From Clostridium sp. 1001271st1 H5 (GTDB taxonomy: Bacteria > Bacillota > Clostridia > Lachnospirales > Lachnospiraceae): a stretch of 64,000 nt of DNA. The stretch lies in the NCBI RefSeq assembly GCF_005845215.1, contig NZ_SPHO01000027.1:1-64000 (forward strand). Direction: 5' to 3'. The translations under genes and the position numbers were made by a program. The number at the start of each line of letters is the position of its first letter. The stretch's first letter is position 1. Below are positions 59,877-64,000 of this stretch, piece by piece. The notes beneath the pieces are model-generated. The model worked only from the letters and a program-made list of their open reading frames with translations, had not been told where the DNA came from and ran no database searches.

Positions 59877-59922
59877 GCCGTCTCGAAACTTGCATTTTTT
59901 CAAGTTTTCGGGGCGGCTTTTT
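59877..59922 (+). terminator. plus-strand terminator-like hairpin
   Basis: GCCG...CGAAACTTG (59877-59892) pairs with CAAGTTTTCG...CGGC (59901-59917), followed by TTTTT. No plus-strand gene lies directly upstream, so it either stops readthrough or ends a small RNA. Confidence 0.5.
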
Positions 59923-60024
59923 GCTTTGCTTGCGGAAGTGCCTGATTTTTCGGTTGAAAGCGTTTTTCTGCGTATATTCAGGCAGATGAAAAAATCATCG
60001 AGAAAAATCAAGGAGGTTATGCAA

Positions 60025-60642
60025 ATGAACATTTTTGAAACAGTCAAGGCGGCGGTCACGGTTAGGCAAGCCGCCGAACACTACGGGCTGAAAATCAATC
60101 GCTCCGGGATGATTTGCTGCCCTTTCCACGATGACAGACACCCCAGCTTGAAGCTGAACGAGGATTACTTCTATTGCTTCGGCTGCGGTGCCAAGGGAGA
60201 TGTGATTGACTTTGTGGCAAGGCTGCTTGACCTGTCTGCCTATGAAGCAGCGCAGAGACTGGCTGCGGATTTCGGACTGGACAGGCCGCCGTCCGTGGTG
60301 GCACAGGTAAAGAAGTACCGTCCCCGTGTGAATCAGTCGAAACAGGACGAGCTTTTCTGCATGAATGTGCTGTCCGGGTATCTTCATCTTTTGGAGGACT
60401 GGAAAGAGCGATATGCTCCCGAAGCACCGGAGGACGAGCCGGATGAGAGGTTCGTGGAAGCTTGCCACAAGCTGGAATATGTGGAGTATCTGAACGATTT
60501 GCTCCTTATGAGCGATCAGGAAGAAAGGACTGATACCGTCAAGGAACTTTTGACAGACGGAACGATTGCAAGAATGCAAACACGACTGGACGAGCAGAAA
60601 AAGGAGGTGCGCTGCCATGTCAGAGAACAGGAAATTGCTTGA
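60025..60642 (+). CDS. CHC2 zinc-finger DNA primase-like protein
   Basis: The 205-residue protein has the primase zinc-binding motif: Cys32, His35, Cys51 and Cys54 (CCPFHDDRHPS, YCFGCGAKGDVIDF). The C-terminal half (~100-205) is charged and helical, and the TOPRIM catalytic domain is absent. ATG 60025 lies eight bases after AAGGAGG. It likely recognises the element's origin during replication. Confidence 0.88.
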   Translation: MNIFETVKAAVTVRQAAEHYGLKINRSGMICCPFHDDRHPSLKLNEDYFYCFGCGAKGDVIDFVARLLDLSAYEAAQRLAADFGLDRPPSVVAQVKKYRPRVNQSKQDELFCMNVLSGYLHLLEDWKERYAPEAPEDEPDERFVEACHKLEYVEYLNDLLLMSDQEERTDTVKELLTDGTIARMQTRLDEQKKEVRCHVREQEIA

Positions 60643-61990
60643 GATGAATGTGCCGATGTGGTTTGACGGCAAGAGTATCAATGAAGCTCTGTTTTGTGAA
60701 GATTTTCTGAGAACCCGTCAGATTATCTTTGCAAACGGAGCTTTTTTCACACCTGATGGTCGAGTGACGGACGACCTGCCGCTTCGTGGCGAAATCTTTG
60801 AAGAATTGAAATATTGTGCCGTGAACAACATTCCCCGCAAAATCAGCAACATCATTGAGATTATGAAGCTGGCGGCTCATGTGGAGGACTTCCCGCCGGA
60901 GCAGGACAGGATTCATCTGGCAAACGGTACGCTCATGCTGGACGGCACTTTTACAGAGGGGAAGCCGGATATTGTGAGAAACAGGCTCCCGGTTTTCTAT
61001 CGCCCGGATACTCCGAAACCTGTGCTGTGGCTTTCCTTTCTGAATGGTCTGCTTTACCCGGAGGACATCCCTACCTTGCAGGAATTTATCGGCTATTGCC
61101 TGATTCCCTCCAATAAAGGACAGAGGATGATGGTCATTAAGGGCAATGGCGGCGAGGGTAAATCCCAAATCGGTGCGGTGCTGGGGCAAATGCTGGGCAG
61201 TTCCATGAAGGACGGAAGCATTGGTAAAATCTCTGAGAACCGATTTGCCCGTGCCGATCTGGAGCATATCCTCCTATGCGTGGATGATGATATGCGAATG
61301 GAAGCCTTGCGCCAGACCAATTATGTGAAATCCATTGTGACAGCTCAAGGGAAAATGGATTTGGAGCGCAAGGGCAAACAGAGCTATCAGGGCTGGATGT
61401 TCGCCCGTCTGCTGGCTTTCTCCAATGGAGATTTACAGGCATTGTATGACCGAAGTGACGGTTTCTACCGCAGACAGCTTGTGCTGACCACAAAGGAAAA
61501 GCCTGCCGGAAGAATGGATGACCCTGACCTCGCCCAGAAGATGAAAGCTGAGGTGGAGGGCATTTTCCTCTGGGCGTTTGAGGGATTGCAGCGTCTGGTT
61601 GCCAACAATTTCAAATTCACGGAAAGTGAGCGCACCAAAACCAACCGAGAGTCCGTCAAGCGTGACAACAACAATATTTTCGACTTCATGGAGTCTGAGG
61701 GCTATATCCGGCTGAAAGCGGATGCTTCCATCAGCTCCAAGGAGCTGTACGAAATTTATCGGATGTGGTGTGAGGAAAATTCTCTGCCGCCCCTGAAATC
61801 CCGCAGCTTTAGTGACAGTGTGGTGGCAAATTTAAGTCGCTACAATCTGGAACACACCAACAAAATCACAAACTCTGCCGGGCGCAGGGTGTGGGGATTC
61901 ATGGGAATTGAAGCCGTAGCCCGTCCGAATATAAATGGGTTTTACGACGTTTCGCCGTGTACGTACGTACCGGAGGAATGGCGGGATTGA
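60617..61990 (+). CDS. phage/plasmid primase-helicase, P4 family
   Basis: The 457-residue protein has a D5-like N-terminal region (~60-150) and an SF3 helicase core with Walker A GNGGEGKS (~176) and an acidic Walker B (LLCVDDDM), then a C-terminal winged-helix region with SSKELYEIYRMWCEEN. The ATG at 60617 follows AAGGAGG and overlaps the CHC2 gene by 26 bases. With the CHC2 protein it would form the element's replication module. Confidence 0.9.
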   Translation: MSENRKLLEMNVPMWFDGKSINEALFCEDFLRTRQIIFANGAFFTPDGRVTDDLPLRGEIFEELKYCAVNNIPRKISNIIEIMKLAAHVEDFPPEQDRIHLANGTLMLDGTFTEGKPDIVRNRLPVFYRPDTPKPVLWLSFLNGLLYPEDIPTLQEFIGYCLIPSNKGQRMMVIKGNGGEGKSQIGAVLGQMLGSSMKDGSIGKISENRFARADLEHILLCVDDDMRMEALRQTNYVKSIVTAQGKMDLERKGKQSYQGWMFARLLAFSNGDLQALYDRSDGFYRRQLVLTTKEKPAGRMDDPDLAQKMKAEVEGIFLWAFEGLQRLVANNFKFTESERTKTNRESVKRDNNNIFDFMESEGYIRLKADASISSKELYEIYRMWCEENSLPPLKSRSFSDSVVANLSRYNLEHTNKITNSAGRRVWGFMGIEAVARPNINGFYDVSPCTYVPEEWRD

Positions 61991-62011
61991 TTTTTTGGTA
62001 CGTACGTACAC
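61957..62011. repeat. 15-bp inverted repeat of TACGTACGTA type
   Basis: GTGTACGTACGTACC (61957-61971) and its exact reverse complement GGTACGTACGTACAC (61997-62011), 25 bp apart, across the stop codon of the helicase gene. Each arm contains the self-complementary ACGTACGT. It could be an origin, oriT or hairpin terminator (TTTTTT lies in the loop). Confidence 0.75.
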
Positions 62012-62093
62012 AGCGTACGAGCGTAAATCACTCCTGTATAAAACCTTCGTGACGTACCCAAATGACAGGAAAAAGTCAGTCTTTTTTCTGTCA

Positions 62094-62130
62094 ACGGACG
62101 GGGCGGTTTCGCAAAACAGCAGCCGTCCGT
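62094..62130. repeat. 8-bp inverted repeat upstream of the relaxase gene
   Basis: ACGGACGG (62094-62101) and CCGTCCGT (62123-62130). With the preceding inverted repeat it makes 61991-62339, a 349-bp gene-free stretch, a candidate oriT region. Farther right GGAGAGCCCCTCGGGAGAGCCC is a short direct repeat; otherwise I see nothing. Confidence 0.55.
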
Positions 62131-62339
62131 GCCGGACATTGGAAAGAGGAGCAGACAACTTTCTGATGTTCGGCAGAGGTCGCCGCAGCGACCGCATTAC
62201 CCTCGGAGAGCCCCTCGGGAGAGCCCACGGCACTTTGCAGCCAGTATGGATGAAAGTGTCATAGTGGGTTATTACACTTCCGCAGAAGTGCCTTTCCAAA
62301 GCTACCTGTCTGCAAATCCCAAAGAAAGGAAGGAAAAAT

Positions 62340-63608
62340 ATGGCAAGAAATGACGGAGTTGACCGTACCTGTGCAAGAAATATGGATGTCACAGATAATG
62401 ACATCGGAGATGCACAGGCACACAATGAGCGTGAAAAAGAAATATACAGTAACGAAGATATTATCCCGGAAAGAAGTTCCCTCAACGTACACTTCAAAGA
62501 ACCTACCGGGAGCTACGCTGAAATGTTTGAGCAGATGAAAGCTGACAACATCATTTCCACCAGAGGTCTGAAGGCGGATGCCGTCCATTTCAACGAAATG
62601 GTCTTTGATGTGAACTCTGCGTACTTCGACAATCACGGCGGTTATGAATACGCCAGACAGTTTTATGAGGAAGCCTATAAATCCGCTGTGGAGATTGTTG
62701 GCGGTGAACAGTATATCCTCTCGGCAGTCATGCACGCTGACGAGATTAACCGGGCGATGTCCGAAGCACTTGGCAAGGACGTGTTCCATTATCATCTTCA
62801 TGTGGTCTATGTCCCTGTGGTGGAGAAACAGATTTTGTGGTCGAAACGCTGCAAGGATGAAGCTCTCAGAGGAACGGTAAAGGAAACCATTATGCAGGTC
62901 AGCCGCAGTAAAAAGTGGCTGTCCAAACCTGCTGTGGACAAAGATGGAAAACCAATTCTGCAAGTCAATGGTAAGCCTGTTCTCCGAAAATCCTATTCTG
63001 TTTTACAGGATGATTTTTTTCAGCACATGAGAGCTGCCGGATATACCGATGTGGAACGTGGAGAGCGTGACAGCACCGAGGAACATCTGACTGTGACCCA
63101 GTTTAAGGTGGCAAAGGAAAAGCAGCGACTGGAAGCTGTGACGGCGGAACTGAACCAGAAAGAAGCACAGCTTGACGATACTACACAGGCTGCGGAGAAG
63201 AAAAAGCAGGAGCTTAAATCCCTGCAAGCACAGACTAAGGCGGCAACCGGAATAGCGGTGACGGTTCAGGAGCTGGAGTCGATGGGTAAGAAATCTTTTA
63301 CCGGGAATATCGTCTTGACACCCGATGAATGCCGTACTCTCAAAAATTATGCTGTCAGCAGCTTTGCTGAAAAAGCGGAGAAATTAAAATACCAGCAGAA
63401 ATATGAAACAGCCAAGAAAGATGCTGGGGTATGGAAAAAACGATATGAGAAACTTCTGGAACAGGCTCAGCCGTATCTGGATGCTGTCAAGCTCGCACCT
63501 GAAAGGGTACGGGCTTTTCTTAATGCCGTTTTGACCAGAGGAAAAGAGAAACAGGACATTCCGCAGGAACGTGGACGAAAAAGAAAGGAGAGCACTATTG
63601 ACAGATAA
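62340..63608 (+). CDS. MobV-family relaxase (plasmid recombination protein)
   Basis: The 422-residue protein has motif I HNEREKEIYSNEDI near residue 28 and the MobV motif III: HADE (132-135) followed by HYHLH (150-154), expected to bind metal for strand nicking. The C-terminal half (~245-420) is a coiled coil rich in Lys, Glu and Gln. It nicks the transfer origin and leads DNA into the recipient. AAGGAAGG precedes the ATG. Confidence 0.92.
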   Translation: MARNDGVDRTCARNMDVTDNDIGDAQAHNEREKEIYSNEDIIPERSSLNVHFKEPTGSYAEMFEQMKADNIISTRGLKADAVHFNEMVFDVNSAYFDNHGGYEYARQFYEEAYKSAVEIVGGEQYILSAVMHADEINRAMSEALGKDVFHYHLHVVYVPVVEKQILWSKRCKDEALRGTVKETIMQVSRSKKWLSKPAVDKDGKPILQVNGKPVLRKSYSVLQDDFFQHMRAAGYTDVERGERDSTEEHLTVTQFKVAKEKQRLEAVTAELNQKEAQLDDTTQAAEKKKQELKSLQAQTKAATGIAVTVQELESMGKKSFTGNIVLTPDECRTLKNYAVSSFAEKAEKLKYQQKYETAKKDAGVWKKRYEKLLEQAQPYLDAVKLAPERVRAFLNAVLTRGKEKQDIPQERGRKRKESTIDR

Positions 63609-63762
63609 ATGGAATGGTTTTGCCGATTTACTTGCAAATTTAATAGAAAAATATGCGGCGGTTCTGGATATTGATAATCTTCCAGAGCCGCCGTCTTGTT
63701 TGGAGGAAGAAAACACATCTGAAGAACCCAGTGACACTATTGAATTGATGGAAAAGCAATGA
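63598..63762 (+). CDS. small hypothetical protein coupled to the relaxase
   Basis: About 54 residues, acidic C-terminus. The likely start is TTG at 63598, with AAAGGAG seven bases upstream and the relaxase stop inside its first codons; a GTG at 63571 is in frame. The function is unknown. The promoter of the next gene overlaps its end. Confidence 0.55.
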   Translation: MTDKWNGFADLLANLIEKYAAVLDIDNLPEPPSCLEEENTSEEPSDTIELMEKQ

Positions 63763-63768
63763 TATAAT
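63740..63768 (+). promoter_or_regulatory. promoter of the rhuM-like gene
   Basis: TTGAAT (63740-63745), 17 bp, TATAAT (63763-63768). Confidence 0.65.
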
Positions 63769-63790
63769 AGTCGTGGAATAAGTGTCCAAA

Positions 63791-63825
63791 CTCTATGCGA
63801 GAGCTACTGTTCTCAACGCATAGAG
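63791..63825 (+). promoter_or_regulatory. hairpin in the rhuM-like leader
   Basis: CTCTATGCG (63791-63799) pairs perfectly with CGCATAGAG (63817-63825). No T run follows, so it is not a typical terminator. Confidence 0.45.
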
Positions 63826-63880
63826 CTACATAGAATAAAAGCGCAATACCCCGTTGCACAATTAGAAATGAGGTGTTCCG

Positions 63881-64000
63881 GTGAACAATTATGATGATAT
63901 GAATCAAAAATCCAATATGATTATTTACACAACAGAAGATGGATTGACAAAAATTGAAACCACATTTGATGAGGATACCGTGTGGTTATCCATTGACCAG
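63881..64000 (+). CDS. RhuM-family protein, 5' part (runs off the window)
   Basis: GTG start with GAGGTG six bases upstream; 40 codons are present. IIYTTEDGLTKIETTFDEDTVWLSIDQ-type wording (residues ~14-40) is characteristic of RhuM/virulence-associated proteins common on mobile elements. The rest lies beyond the right edge. Confidence 0.75.
   Translation, partial: MNNYDDMNQKSNMIIYTTEDGLTKIETTFDEDTVWLSIDQ

Larger units (their letters stand above)
52700..64000. mobile_element. integrative (conjugative or mobilisable) element inserted in rlmD, left part
   Basis: The left boundary is placed where the rlmD core ends (HVETV, about 52695-52730) and a foreign tail begins. Everything to the right has a different, lower-GC style and gene content of Tn1549/IME-like elements: DUF6061, cargo transporter plus two-component system, sigma factor, XRE and HTH regulators, CHC2 primase, P4-type primase and MobV relaxase. 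The integrase and right end lie beyond the window. The attachment core is not resolvable without the other end. Confidence 0.75.

Noticed and set aside
52700..64000. Prophage
   Set aside because: No capsid, tail, terminase or lysis genes are visible. A MobV relaxase with primases and resistance cargo fits an integrative mobilisable or conjugative element.

Overview
The window is a bacterial chromosome segment that reads as a Lachnospiraceae clostridium of the Enterocloster / Clostridium clostridioforme type. This is inferred from the stand-alone Spo0A DNA-binding domain, the family-1 encapsulin, the lipoprotein-anchored ABC systems, codon style and strong GGAGG ribosome binding sites. No species call can be proven from the sequence alone.

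Layout. 1-1058: the last ~40 nt of a 23S rRNA, then a promoter, eight tRNA genes (Asn, Glu, Thr, Met, Asp, Val, Leu, Leu) and a terminator; no 5S gene is visible. 1211-1663: a small protein that is only the Spo0A C-terminal domain, with tandem 0A-like boxes upstream. 1864-11350: an Mrp-type cation/proton antiporter operon with four antiporter-like membrane subunits. 11324-13356 (minus): aldose 1-epimerase-like protein and a LacI-family regulator. 13798-25599: a large sugar-type catabolic operon (heteromeric NitT/TauT-type ABC importer, SDR and zinc dehydrogenases, two class II aldolases, PFK-like kinase, TIM-like isomerase, LarA-family enzyme), closed by a strong terminator. 25869-29074: a second NitT/TauT-type ABC importer. 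29432-37500: an Opp/Nik-type ABC importer followed directly by larB, larC and larE.

The most interesting unit is 11324-37500. A LarA-family enzyme needs the nickel-pincer nucleotide made by LarB, LarC and LarE. Here larA sits at the end of the catabolic operon, while larBCE sit behind a probable nickel importer about 9 kb away. Both operons carry the same operator palindrome, CAAACGTTTG, exactly 12 bp upstream of a sigma-A promoter, so one LacI-type regulator probably turns on substrate catabolism, nickel supply and cofactor synthesis together. The importer in the first operon appears to have one consensus and one degenerate ATP site, and the second operon has a leader with a terminator-like hairpin overlapped by a small ORF.

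37894-50178: housekeeping and accessory genes. These are phosphate transporter plus DUF47 partner, a probably inactive serine-hydrolase/DUF302 fusion, a cell-wall-binding NPCBM protein, a small XRE regulon with three copies of one operator, an encapsulin nanocompartment with ferritin-like cargo and a Fur/PerR-like box, a DnaA-box cluster, tRNA-Pro, a HAD phosphatase, a dihydrolipoyl dehydrogenase and Xaa-Pro aminopeptidase.

50857-64000: rlmD (23S rRNA m5U methyltransferase) carries an 8-residue tandem repeat in its N-terminus, and its 3' end appears to be the insertion site of an integrative element that supplies a new C-terminus. The element runs off the right edge. It carries a DUF6061 gene, a BceAB-like transporter with BceRS-like two-component system, a sigma-70-like factor, XRE and HTH regulators, CHC2 primase, P4-type primase/helicase, a MobV relaxase and the start of a rhuM-like gene. 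No integrase lies inside the window.
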